A DNA stretch of 51,079 nt, taken from assembly GCA_937922235.1 (NCBI GenBank), contig CAKZVC010000032.1, positions 1-51,079 on the forward strand, given 5' to 3'. Positions 16,301 to 23,690 of the stretch are shown here, piece by piece (the first letter of the stretch is position 1; every line of letters begins with the position of its first letter). Both the position numbers and the translations under genes were made by a program. The notes beneath the pieces are model-generated. The model saw nothing but the letters and a program-made list of their open reading frames with translations, was not told the origin of the DNA and did not search any database. The DNA is from an uncultured Acidimicrobiales bacterium. GTDB taxonomy: Bacteria > Actinomycetota > Acidimicrobiia > Acidimicrobiales > SHLQ01.

Positions 16301-16806
16301 TGCCCCCACCTCTCCATTCGGCGTCGAGCCCTGCCAATTCGTGAGGCGACAGTACCTCGCGCCTCTCCAAGAATGTCTGCGGCTTCGTCGTAGCTGTAGC
16401 CCCAACCAGCAATGAGCATCATGGCGGCCCGATCCCGGGGATCAAGCTGCTCCATCACTGCTTCCAGTTCCGCCCGGCCAAGCCCAGAACCAGAGACCGT
16501 GTCGCCCCCGCCGCTGAAGTTACGGAGCTCTTCTACGTCCTCGTGACGTCGACGTCCCTCATACCGGACATAGTCGAGGGCGGTTCGATACACGATGCTG
16601 TGGAGCCACGTCGACATGGCCGATTTTCCATCGAACGTTGAGAGTCCGCGGAATGCCTTTTCGTACGCCGCCTGCATGACGTCGTCAGTCTGGTTTTGGT
16701 CCCGGACGACCGCCCAGGCGACGCCGCGAAGCTGCCGGTCATGGGCGCGAATGAACGCACCAAATGACCGAGCATCAGTCGGCACAGCGTTCTCGACGGG
16801 ACTCAC
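16297..16806 (-). CDS. ECF-type sigma-70 family RNA polymerase sigma factor
   Basis: Sigma region 2 is FGAFIRAHDRQLRGVAWAVVRDQNQTDDVMQAAYEKAFRGL...STWLHSIVYRTALDYVR, and region 4 is LDPRDRAAMMLIAGWGYSYDEAADILGEARGTVASRIGRARRRM. The GTG at 16804-16806 is preferred (MSPVENAVPTD), with GGGGAG upstream; GTG 16818 or the TTG at 16857 are possible longer starts. The protein is about 169 residues, normal for an ECF sigma. It forms an overlapping pair with the membrane anti-sigma-like gene and presumably directs a cell-envelope response. Confidence 0.88.
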   Translation of the reverse strand: MSPVENAVPTDARSFGAFIRAHDRQLRGVAWAVVRDQNQTDDVMQAAYEKAFRGLSTFDGKSAMSTWLHSIVYRTALDYVRYEGRRRHEDVEELRNFSGGGDTVSGSGLGRAELEAVMEQLDPRDRAAMMLIAGWGYSYDEAADILGEARGTVASRIGRARRRMERWGQ

Positions 16807-17003
16807 AACAATGACCACTCCCCTTTGGACGCCCCAACCATAGAGACGTTTGCACAAGACGCAGGATTCTTCTCTGACACTCGCGCGGAGCTAACCGGTG
16901 AAGGTGTTAGCGCGGTGCCCACGCGATCAGCGCCTTGAGGTAAGGCCCGAACCCGTGCCGTTGCGACGGGAACCAGAATGAGTCCTTGGCCGTACTACTA
17001 GGC

Positions 17004-17474
17004 ATGGACATCATGAAAACGGTTACGAAGACACTTGCGATTGCCGTTGCGCTCGCATTGTTCACGACGGCGTGCGGTTCGGATCAGTCGGAGCTCGCCG
17101 GCAACGACAACGCTGCTAACGAACAGGCAGAGGACGTCGCTACCACCGAGGAACCCGAGGCCGATGACCAACCACCTGAAGGGTTCAGACGGTTCACATT
17201 CACCTTCAGTCCAGAGGATGTGATCGCTGACATATACGGCGGCGATCTGAGCACGTTCGAAGTTCGATCTGCTTCTGGTTCTGAGACGACCGTCGTTGGG
17301 TTTCTCGACGCAAACGGAACGATCGATATTCCAATCGAGGTCGCCAAGGGGACGATCGGCGTCGAAGCCGAGTTCCCCGATGATGCGTTCTGCTGGTGGA
17401 GCGGTTTCTACACCAGCATCGACTCATCAAGGACGGTGACCGTAGAGGTTGAGCTCGACGAAGTCTGTGCCTAA
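17004..17474 (+). CDS. Small secreted lipoprotein, function unknown
   Basis: A 156-residue protein. The signal peptide (MKTVTKTLAIAVALALF) ends in the lipobox TTAC-G, so Cys is lipidated after signal peptidase II cleavage. A short acidic linker (EDVATTEEPEADDQPPEG) leads to a beta-rich domain with two Cys (DDAFCWWSGF and the terminal EVCA) that could form a disulfide. ATG 17004 or 17013 may be the start; TACTAC five bases before 17004 suggests a leaderless transcript. It is divergent from the sigma/anti-sigma operon and could belong to that envelope response. Confidence 0.75.
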   Translation: MDIMKTVTKTLAIAVALALFTTACGSDQSELAGNDNAANEQAEDVATTEEPEADDQPPEGFRRFTFTFSPEDVIADIYGGDLSTFEVRSASGSETTVVGFLDANGTIDIPIEVAKGTIGVEAEFPDDAFCWWSGFYTSIDSSRTVTVEVELDEVCA

Positions 17475-17518
17475 CCGCCCGGCCGCCTGCGTCTTGTCGT
17501 CCGGACGAGAACTTCGAA

Positions 17519-18052
17519 TCACGAGCAGCGTGCAATCAGAGTGCGAACGCGTCGGACGACCGCATTTGGCTGATCGAGCATCTCGGCCCGCTCATGCAAC
17601 TTCGAAACGGCTACGAACTCGTATTCGATGAGGGCCCTCGCAAACTCAAGATCCTTCTGACGTCCAGCAACGAGTTTCGACACAACGAGATCATGCGGCT
17701 CAAGGCAGCGGCCAAACCCTGGCCTTGAGTCCACCCGGTCGAGGAGTTCAGCCCGATCCTCCCATCCAACCGGCAGCACTGCAGTTCTGATTTCAACACC
17801 CTGCGCGTAGTACCCAAAGGTTTCGTGGAACTGGGATAGCTCGCCAATCGCTCCATCAACTTCGTCTGCCTTTGCCGCCTTGTCGTCGTCGAAGAATGCG
17901 ACGTCGGCTTCCATTGACATCGTTGCTGCTTCGGGCAGCTCATCGACGTCTGCTGCCCCAAGAATCGACTGAGAACCGATGATCACGATGTCACCATCGC
18001 CCGTGATTGTTGCCGCTGCCCGGATTATGTGAGCGAGCTGCTCTCGATTCAC
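17519..18052 (-). CDS. DUF6036-like nucleotidyltransferase, second HTH-NTase module
   Basis: A protein of 177 residues. The nucleotidyltransferase start is GDIVIIGSQSILGAADVDELPEAATMSMEADVAFFDDD, with the G-S motif and an E-x-D metal-binding pair, then a third acidic position possibly in GVEIRTAVLP. LEPHDLVVSKLVAGRQKDLEFARALIEYEF is the helical end typical of AbiEii/DUF6036 proteins. Its ATG overlaps the upstream HTH gene stop by ATGA. Same gene order and coupling as the 12831-11423 pair but unrelated in detailed sequence. Confidence 0.75.
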   Translation of the reverse strand: MNREQLAHIIRAAATITGDGDIVIIGSQSILGAADVDELPEAATMSMEADVAFFDDDKAAKADEVDGAIGELSQFHETFGYYAQGVEIRTAVLPVGWEDRAELLDRVDSRPGFGRCLEPHDLVVSKLVAGRQKDLEFARALIEYEFVAVSKLHERAEMLDQPNAVVRRVRTLIARCS

Positions 18053-18588
18053 CGCCGACCTCGCGGGTTACCGACGTCATGGACAGCCCACTCGTTCAGT
18101 GCCTTAAGGCGCTCCTCGTCGGAGAGCGCTCCGGCGAACGGAGAGTTCTGTCTTAGTTCCCGACCGCGCAATGATCGATCGGTTAGCGCTGCAAGAATCC
18201 GATCGACCGGACCGTCGAGCAGACTCTCCCACTCATCGAGCCACTTCTTTGCTTGACCTCGAGCATTTGGGCGCGTCCGCTCAACCTGATCACGAGCGGC
18301 ATCGATCATCTGTATTGGCGCAATGCCGATCTTTCCAGCGACGACGTAGGCAAGCCACAGGCTTCGCCGCTCATCGCGACTCAGCCGATCGGTTCGGGTC
18401 TTTATCGCTTCGACGTGTTCGCGGGAGACTCGACGGTGGGTGCCCACAGTGGTGTATGGAAGATCACCTCGATCGCACAGGTCAACTACGTGTTGTCGTG
18501 TGCAGTTCAGAACTTTCGCCGCCTCGCCAGTAGTTAGCAGCTCATCCAATTGAGGTTGAAAATCGGGATCGCTTGTAGAGCCTCGCAT
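18049..18588 (-). CDS. Excisionase-type HTH protein, probable antitoxin/regulator of the second module
   Basis: A protein of 179 residues from the ATG 18586-18588. It has an excisionase-family HTH, LLTTGEAAKVLNCTRQHVVDLCDRGDLPYTTVGTHRRVSREHVEAI (about 15-60). The helical C-terminal part (ERRSLWLAYVVAGKIGIAPIQMIDAARDQV...LLDGPVDRILAALTDRS) is of unknown fold. TACGGT ends exactly six bases before the ATG, so the mRNA is probably leaderless; the longer frame to 18678 reads through the operator and is rejected. It probably represses its own promoter through the nested palindrome at 18610-18651. Confidence 0.78.
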   Translation of the reverse strand: MRGSTSDPDFQPQLDELLTTGEAAKVLNCTRQHVVDLCDRGDLPYTTVGTHRRVSREHVEAIKTRTDRLSRDERRSLWLAYVVAGKIGIAPIQMIDAARDQVERTRPNARGQAKKWLDEWESLLDGPVDRILAALTDRSLRGRELRQNSPFAGALSDEERLKALNEWAVHDVGNPRGRR

Positions 18589-18594
18589 GATAAC

Positions 18595-18651
18595 ACCGTA
18601 GAGGACAAACACAACAAACACAATAGTCGCTCTATTATTGCGTTTGTTGTG
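18595..18651 (-). promoter_or_regulatory. Promoter and nested palindromic operator of the second HTH-NTase module
   Basis: On the minus strand TTGTGT (18623-18618), 17 bases and TACGGT (18600-18595) precede the ATG by six bases. Outer arms CACAACAAACAC (18610-18621) and GCGTTTGTTGTG (18640-18651) match at 11 of 12 positions. They enclose a second dyad, AATAG-N5-CTATT (18622-18636). The outer left arm covers the -35 box. Confidence 0.75.
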
Positions 18652-18733
18652 CCCGCTGCAACCCAGCGCGAGGGACATCGAGAATCATGGAGCTCTAACC
18701 CGCCCTCAACGCGGTTGAGCGAAGGCCCAAGCA

Positions 18734-19128
18734 TCAACGGCTGACGAGCGACGAGCGGACTTGCTCGGGCGTCTGCCCAGTCCAGGTTTGGAACGCCCGG
18801 TAGAACGAGCTGGTGTCGCCGTATCCGAGGAGGAAAGCGATGTCGGCTCAGCACCCCAAGCAGATCCATCGCACTGTCGGACGACGCAGCATCGAGATCG
18901 ACATAGGCAGAATCGCCCGCGAACCAGTCGGACGCTCGGCAGAGCTCGGCACGAGCAGACCTTTGCGTCAAGAGAGTCGCTCGCGTGCCACTTATGGACT
19001 TGGCCCGGACGGATGAACATCATGCGGCCCCGCACGAGCTTGATGTGCTCGAAATCAAGTGTGTGCGTGCCCGAGCCAGCAGCGACGACCAAGAGAACTC
19101 CGAAGGAGGCGTTGGGCCGAGACGAGAT
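18734..19128 (-). pseudogene. Decayed AraC-family regulator (cupin fragment plus HTH fragment in different frames)
   Basis: Reading leftward, one frame encodes a cupin-like piece (FGVLLVVAAGSGTHTLDF...GRMMFIRPGQVHKWHASDSLDAKV). A second frame continues ELCRASDWFAGDSAYVDLDAAS. A third gives the end of an AraC HTH, ADIAFLLGYGDTSSFYRAFQTWTGQTPEQVRSSLVSR, stopping at 18734-18736. A TGA directly precedes the last piece. At least two frameshifts and a large internal loss mean no functional product. AraC-type ancestry is clear from the second HTH. Confidence 0.75.
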
Positions 19129-19182
19129 GCCCTGTACCCATCCGTTCGAGCATCTCGCGATAGTCAACAACCTCGACCGGAC

Positions 19183-19548
19183 AGACATACACCTCGACGT
19201 CGGAGTTTGCCGCTGACAGACGATCCTGGAGCTCGTAGGCGAACATCATCTGCGCGAGCTTGCTCTGCGAGTAGGTCTTGTTCTGGTGATAGTTGTTCCA
19301 GTTCATGTCGTCGAACTGGATTGTCTTGATGCCCATCTTGTAGCCAAGACTGGCAACCACGACGACGCGTCCTTGCGACGCTTCGGCGCTTCGGTTCAGC
19401 ATCACTACTGCGGCGCCCTTGCTGAGCAGGATTCGGGATGCTTCAAACCCAACGCCTGCGTTGCCGCCGGCAATGAGGTAGGTCTTGCCATCCTGGGGCC
19501 CGAGGCGCTCTGGGTCCAGCCTTCGGGTCCGAATGTCTTGTCTGCCAT
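19183..19548 (-). pseudogene. Decayed short-chain dehydrogenase/reductase gene
   Basis: From ATG 19548 the frame reads MADKTFGPEGW and then shifts near 19515 into DGKTYLIAGGNAGVGFEASRILLSKGAAVVMLNRSAEAS, the NAD-binding TGxxxGxG-like N-terminus of an SDR. It then jumps straight to GRVVVVASLGYKMGIKTIQF...YHQNKTYSQSKLAQMMFAYELQDRL, which holds the catalytic Tyr-x3-Lys. About 90-100 residues between these parts and the whole C-terminus after EVYVC are missing. Frameshift, internal deletion and truncation together show a dead gene. Confidence 0.8.
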
Positions 19549-19690
19549 TGCTACTGACTCCTGTTGTCGCGTCCGTTGCACCGCGGAAACGACAATAACT
19601 ATCAACACCAAGCCTGAATAGACCAAAAGGTCCTCATTATCTGCCTATTCGTATCAACATCATTGAATTGCGGGAACCGGTATCGGTAGG

Positions 19691-20589
19691 TTGAACTTCG
19701 TGAGCAAGCAGGAGATTCGTCAACTCATCGAAGCCACGATGCACCAAGACGGCTTGGTGGACACGGGGGTAGATGGCGTGCAGATGTTCCGCGTCACCGA
19801 AGCGGTTCGTTGCACCCCAGCTGTGTACGAGCCGACGCTTGTCGCAGTCGTGAGCGGCACCAAGGAAGCGATTATCGACGGCACCTCACGTGTGTATGAC
19901 AGCAGCCGCTACATGTGCTGCGCCATCTCTATGCCCGTCGAGGCGGGCACCCCGATGGCGTCTCCCGACAGCCCGCTCCTCGGTGTGCAGATCGCGCTGG
20001 ATGCCCGCGTGATGACCGAGCTCGCAATCGAGATGGAGAACGCAGCGGGGGCCATCCGAGAGCCCCAAAGCGGCCCACTCCCCCGGGGTTCGCTCTCGCT
20101 CGCTGGGATGACGGGTTTACCGATGCGCTGCTACGCCTGCTCCAACTCCTCGACGACCCAACCCAAACCGCTGTGCTTGGAGCGGGCCGACTTCGCGAGG
20201 TGTACTACGCCCTGTTGAAAGGTGACGCAGGAGCGACTGCGAGGCGAGCCTTCGGCGTGGGCAACGAAATCGCCCGACTCATCGAGCATGTGTCTTCCAA
20301 CCTGAGCGAAGAGATCACCGTCGAAGACATGGCCGCCCACGTGGGAATGAGCCGGGCGGTCTTTCACCGCAAGTTCAAACAGGCCACGACGATGTCGCCG
20401 CTTCAGTTTGTCAAGGGCATCCGACTCAACAACGCAGCTATGAGAATGGCCGGAGGCATGACCGTCAACGAAGCTGCGTTGGCAGTCGGGTATGCCAGCG
20501 CTTCGCAGTTCAGCCGCGAATTCAAGCGGCTGTACGGCCAGTCCCCAAAACAGTGGAGCACATCCGCCCAGCCCCTCGCAGCGAACTGA
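19691..20589 (+). pseudogene. AraC-family regulator with a single frameshift
   Basis: The first frame (TTG 19691 or GTG 19700) encodes an AraC N-terminal ligand domain (KQEIRQLIEATMHQDGLVDTGVDGVQMFRVTEAVRCTPAVYEPTLVAVVSG...EIENA-like end). It continues in another frame as FTDALLRLLQLLDDPTQTAVLGAGRLREVYYALLKGD and a complete two-helix HTH (SEEITVEDMAAHVGMSRAVFHRKF...NEAALAVGYASASQFSREFKRLYGQSP). The total is 899 bases, so restoring one base would give a normal 299-residue protein. The shift lies near the C5G4 run at 20080-20088. It could be a real mutation or a sequencing error; the divergent SDR partner is also dead, favouring real decay. Confidence 0.8.
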
Positions 20590-20657
20590 CAGCGCGCTCG
20601 GCTTCGCAACGGCCATCCTGCCGAGCGGGATGTCCCCCAACAGAGAGCTCAAGATCA

Positions 20658-21440
20658 ATGGACAACATCAACGAACCCCGCCCTCTAGGCGACGAAATTA
20701 GCGATCGTGAACGAGGTCGAATCTTTGTCACGATGAACGCAACGTTTCGGGATGAAGAGAAGTGCCAAGCGGCAATGGAGACAATTGTCAAAGACGCCCA
20801 CGCTGCAGACGGTGTCACGTCTCATTTTTGGTTCAAGAGCAATGACGGCAAGTCGTTGTTTGTGGTCGAGCAATATGCAGATGAAGGTGCGCTGCGGAAG
20901 GCCATAAGGAGGTTCACTTCTGCGAGAGTGTCCTTCTTTCGGTCGATCAAGGTCGCTGGAGTGTCCGTGTATGGAGACCCATCCCTCGTCATCAAGGTGA
21001 TGTTCTCTCCTCTTCGACCGACCTACATGAACTACTACGAGGGCTATTCGAAGACCGTTGCGGACAGCGACGAAGCCGGCATCAAGGACGTTGAAAGGAA
21101 TCGAGTCTTCGTTGCGACGAACGCGACCTTCAACAATGAAGCGAAGGGCGCAGAAGCAATGAAGGCATTGGTTCAGGCCGCACACTCTGAAACGGGCACT
21201 AGCTCGCACTTCTGGACCCGGAGCAAGGATGGTGCAGATCTGTTCGTCTTGGAGCAGTACGAAGACGAGCAGGCACTGGCGGACCACCTTTTGGCGAATC
21301 AAACGTTGAAGGCAGCCCTCCTTGAATCCATGGAAGTGGGCGATGTCACCGTCTACGGAGCCCACTCAGATGAGATCAAGAAGATGCTTGCTCCTCTCGG
21401 CCCGACGTATATGCAGTACTACGGCGGTTACTCGAAGTGA
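20658..21440 (+). CDS. Protein with two tandem ABM-like (ferredoxin-fold) domains
   Basis: A protein of 260 residues from ATG 20658. It is an internal duplication: residues ~18-130 and ~148-260 align along their whole length. Shared landmarks are R-x-FV-x-x-NATF near each start, then SHFW, LFVVEQY-x-DE / LFVLEQYEDE, VYG and PLRPTYMNYY / PLGPTYMQYYGGYSK. Each half looks like an antibiotic-biosynthesis-monooxygenase-type dimeric alpha/beta barrel, so the fusion would be an internal pseudo-dimer. No cofactor or catalytic residues can be assigned. It follows the frameshifted AraC gene on the same strand by 68 bases. Confidence 0.78.
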   Translation: MDNINEPRPLGDEISDRERGRIFVTMNATFRDEEKCQAAMETIVKDAHAADGVTSHFWFKSNDGKSLFVVEQYADEGALRKAIRRFTSARVSFFRSIKVAGVSVYGDPSLVIKVMFSPLRPTYMNYYEGYSKTVADSDEAGIKDVERNRVFVATNATFNNEAKGAEAMKALVQAAHSETGTSSHFWTRSKDGADLFVLEQYEDEQALADHLLANQTLKAALLESMEVGDVTVYGAHSDEIKKMLAPLGPTYMQYYGGYSK

Positions 21441-21522
21441 CTCGCTAGTGACCTAGCCCCGACGCTCAACCATCACCCAATGCGACATCGCTTACTAGCT
21501 GGCTTCGATTAGCCGTCCATTC

Positions 21523-21983
21523 CTACTCACCCATGTGAAAGATGTGTTCATGCAGGAGCGGATCGTTCTCCATCAGCCAGTCAATCGCTTCCCAGAACGC
21601 CGGCAACCAATTATGCGAAAGCGCTTCATCTCGAGAGAGCTTCACGCCGAGCAGTTTTGAATCGCCACGGAACTCTGCCGCCTGCACGAGTGAGCATTGC
21701 GGCGCAGGTGCGTCCCCAATGAGACCGATTCGACAGCCGAATGTGACATGGTCGGAATAGTCGGGCTCGGCCCAGCTCCCATTGCCATGTCGACCCACGC
21801 TTCGCCTTCATGTGGGTACCAGTTCGCCCAGTAGGCGGCGAACGCTGATCCGTTCGACAACACCAACCCATTCGAGGCGTGATGAGCCTCATCGCAGTGA
21901 TGGCATTTCGTCGCCTCGAGTTTTGGCTCGCCATCAAAGGTGAACAGCTGCTTTGGCTGCTTGCCGCGTCCGAAGAATTTCAT
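21523..21983 (-). pseudogene. Hypothetical protein gene with a frameshift
   Basis: The first frame from ATG 21983 encodes MKFFGRGKQPKQLFTFDGE...KCHHCDEAHHASNGLVLSNGSAFAAYWANWYPHEGEAWVDMAMG. The continuation is found in the next frame as SWAEPDYSDHVTFGCRIGLIGDAPAPQCSLVQAAEFRGDSKLLGVKLSRDEALSHNWLPAFWEAIDWLMENDPLLHEHIFHMGE. Both halves have natural composition, so this was one protein of about 153 residues broken by one indel around 21780. CHHC near the N-terminus may bind zinc. It follows the SUKH-4-like gene by 19 bases, probably as an operon. No known family; sequencing error cannot be excluded. Confidence 0.7.
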
Positions 21984-22002
21984 CCTGCACCTCTTTCCGC
22001 GA

Positions 22003-22533
22003 TCACAACGGACCTCGCCCTTCTATCTGCCACAACCACCAAGACTCGGGCTGGCTTGCCTTCGAGTCATACGCTCCTACAGCTATTCGGAAAGCCTCGA
22101 CATCACGCCCACCATGCAAGTACTCCGCGTATGCGCACAGGCAAGCTGACAGAGAGACGACGTTTGCCGCCAAGTGAATAGGGCTCATTTCGTCGTCGTG
22201 GTTGTACTTGATAACAGCTCCACTCGACCGGTCAATCGCGATCAGGTCTCCAAAGCCATCAGACCCAATCGTCGCGGTGGACCGCACCCCAGGTACCGAT
22301 TCAAGCAACTGGTCAGTGAAGAATTCGAGAGCCGGCGCCGCTACCTGCGGCAGACCTGACTCGACAAGAATCGCCTTGTCACGCTCGGAGATCTCGAGCG
22401 CCTGCACCTCGGTGCCGCGAAAGCGAACGAACGTGGTTACTTCCGCAACTAGGTCCGGCGGAATGTCATCCGGAAGCGCTGCAAGATACCGAGTCTTGAA
22501 TTCATCCGGAGTCATCGCTCCATCAGCTGACAT
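22003..22533 (-). CDS. SUKH-4-like protein (possible immunity protein)
   Basis: A protein of 176 residues from ATG 22533; the frame further upstream crosses the tRNA terminator, and ATG 22515 is an alternative. It resembles SUKH-4 family members in having a central TIGSDGFGDLIAIDRSSGAVIKYNHDDE strand-turn-strand, followed by a helical region (HLAANVVSLSACLCAYAEYL). SUKH proteins are usually immunity partners of polymorphic toxins; no toxin gene is recognisable beside it. The next gene downstream is frameshifted, so the pair may be a decaying remnant of a toxin-related locus. Family assignment is moderate. Confidence 0.65.
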   Translation of the reverse strand: MSADGAMTPDEFKTRYLAALPDDIPPDLVAEVTTFVRFRGTEVQALEISERDKAILVESGLPQVAAPALEFFTDQLLESVPGVRSTATIGSDGFGDLIAIDRSSGAVIKYNHDDEMSPIHLAANVVSLSACLCAYAEYLHGGRDVEAFRIAVGAYDSKASQPESWWLWQIEGRGPL

Positions 22534-22611
22534 AACCACATCATGCCAGGGCCATGTGTGCCCCCAGTGCTGGGTCACTTGCAATCCATCTGGAAACGAC
22601 ACCGCAACGAC

Positions 22612-22640
22612 AAAATCCCCCGCCAATGGCGAGGGATTTT
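22612..22640. terminator. Rho-independent terminator after tRNA-Leu, bidirectional
   Basis: AAAATCCC-C-CGCC and GGCG-A-GGGATTTT form a 13-base stem with one mismatch around the loop AAT, with T runs on both sides. It lies 5 bases downstream of the tRNA-Leu 3' end on the minus strand. Confidence 0.85.
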
Positions 22641-22644
22641 TGTG

Positions 22645-22728
22645 TGTCGGAGGGGGGACTTGAACCCCCACGTCCTTTCGGACACTGGCACCTTAAGCCA
22701 GCGCGTCTGCCAATTCCGCCACTCCGAC
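22645..22728 (-). tRNA. tRNA-Leu, anticodon AAG
   Basis: Acceptor arms GTCGGAG (22728-22722) and CTCCGAC (22652-22646) pair fully, with discriminator A at 22645 and no encoded CCA. The D-arm contains GCGGAATTGGCAGACGC, as in E. coli leucine tRNAs. The anticodon stem CTGGC/GCCAG encloses the loop TTAAGGT, placing AAG at positions 34-36 (22694-22692). A long variable arm (TGTCC-GAAA-GGACG) and the T-arm GGGGG-TTCAAGT-CCCCC complete a class II tRNA. Leu(GAG) is the usual bacterial decoder of this box; here A34 replaces G34. Confidence 0.93.
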
Positions 22729-22819
22729 GTGACTTTGCTATCTCGATCCAGGTCTCCCCGAACCGAGGGCATATCGTAGCCGCTCCTGTCGGCAGCTCCA
22801 CCAATGCCCTAAGCGTTTT

Positions 22820-23014
22820 TCATTTCGTCGGCTCGGCGTTCAGCCGCTGTCGACGGACGAGCTCGAACAGCAACAGGGCTATCGAAATGGCGACGACGCC
22901 TGCCTCCCAACCTACCAGTGCCGACAATCCCGCTCCGCCGATCACGATCGCGATGACGAGCTCGGCGCCACAGATCACGGCGACAGCTGCGGCTGCTGCC
23001 CTTCGCGCGGTCAT
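22820..23014 (-). CDS. Small two-helix membrane protein in MerR operon
   Basis: A protein of 64 residues (MTARRAAAAAVAVICGAELV...). Two hydrophobic helices are evident, AAAVAVICGAELVIAIVIGGAGL and GWEAGVVAISIALLLFELV, with a single Cys in the first. Its ATG overlaps the MerR stop (ATGA at 23011-23014). No family is recognised; position after a Cys-containing MerR regulator suggests a role in metal or redox handling at the membrane. Confidence 0.7.
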   Translation of the reverse strand: MTARRAAAAAVAVICGAELVIAIVIGGAGLSALVGWEAGVVAISIALLLFELVRRQRLNAEPTK

Positions 23015-23379
23015 GCGTCGATCACCCGTTGGCACTGGGCGACGTTCGTGCAGCCGCAGTGCGCGGCTTGTTCGAGGAATGCGATCGTTCGGTCGAGCTC
23101 GGCTCTGCTCTGTCGAAGCGCTTCGAGTCGTTCTTTCAGAAGTTCTCTCGACTCCCCTGCCCCGTCGTCGAGGAGCACTTTGATCTCATCGAGCGAGAAC
23201 CCGCCCACCTGAGCTCGCTTGATGAACGCCAGTCGATCGACAGCGAGCTGGTCGAACCGCCGCTTGTCGCCCACCCGCCCGGTTGGCGTGACGAGGTTCC
23301 GTTCCTCGTAGTAACGGATAGCCGACACCGACACGCCTTCCGCATCGGCAAGCTGACCGATGCTGAGTGAGCCGGTCAT
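23011..23379 (-). CDS. MerR-family regulator with C-terminal Cys cluster
   Basis: A protein of 122 residues. It has a canonical MerR HTH (SIGQLADAEGVSVSAIRYYEERNLVTPTGRVGDKRRF, 5-42), a dimerisation helix (ESRELLKERLEALRQSRAELDRTIAFLEQ) and a C-terminal CGCTNVAQC, i.e. C-x-C-x5-C. That spacing fits metal-sensing MerR proteins and also the last three ligands of the SoxR iron-sulfur site. Coupled by ATGA overlaps to the genes on both sides. The promoter at 23691-23721 carries the matching operator. Confidence 0.92.
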   Translation of the reverse strand: MTGSLSIGQLADAEGVSVSAIRYYEERNLVTPTGRVGDKRRFDQLAVDRLAFIKRAQVGGFSLDEIKVLLDDGAGESRELLKERLEALRQSRAELDRTIAFLEQAAHCGCTNVAQCQRVIDA

Positions 23380-23684
23380 GTCGGCGCCACCCCGCTGATG
23401 AGCGAGATGGTGGGCAGCGCATTCGGGTCGGCAGACGTCACCTCGAGCACGACCTCATCGCCTAGGTGGGTCTTGGTGAACGTGAGGAAGGCGCAGCACG
23501 ATGCTTCGCGCTTCACGAGCTCGTCGAGCTGCTCGCTTACGGTTGCGGGGAACGTGAGCCGCACACCGTTCTCCTGCGCCTCAGTAGCTGAGGCAAGTGT
23601 GCGCAGGCTGGCCCAGTCGACCACTTGGGCAGCGGCCTCGCGTGGCTGGAGGGTGCAGTGAATTGGTGGTGATGCATCGCTCAT
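23376..23684 (-). CDS. Small CC-motif protein, first gene of the MerR operon
   Basis: A protein of 102 residues (MSDASPPIHCTLQPREAAAQ...). The conserved-looking feature is KREASCCAFLTFT, a Cys-Cys pair as in small proteins often encoded next to MerR-type metal sensors. The start ATG 23684 lies six bases after a TACGGT -10 box, so it is probably leaderless. No enzyme family is recognised. A metal-binding or redox role is inference from the CC pair and the operon. Confidence 0.78.
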   Translation of the reverse strand: MSDASPPIHCTLQPREAAAQVVDWASLRTLASATEAQENGVRLTFPATVSEQLDELVKREASCCAFLTFTKTHLGDEVVLEVTSADPNALPTISLISGVAPT

Positions 23685-23690
23685 AGAAGC

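Noticed and set aside
22645..22728. Reading the tRNA as Leu(TAA)
   Set aside because: That would shift the loop by one base and break the anticodon stem; only the CTGGC/GCCAG pairing with AAG fits.
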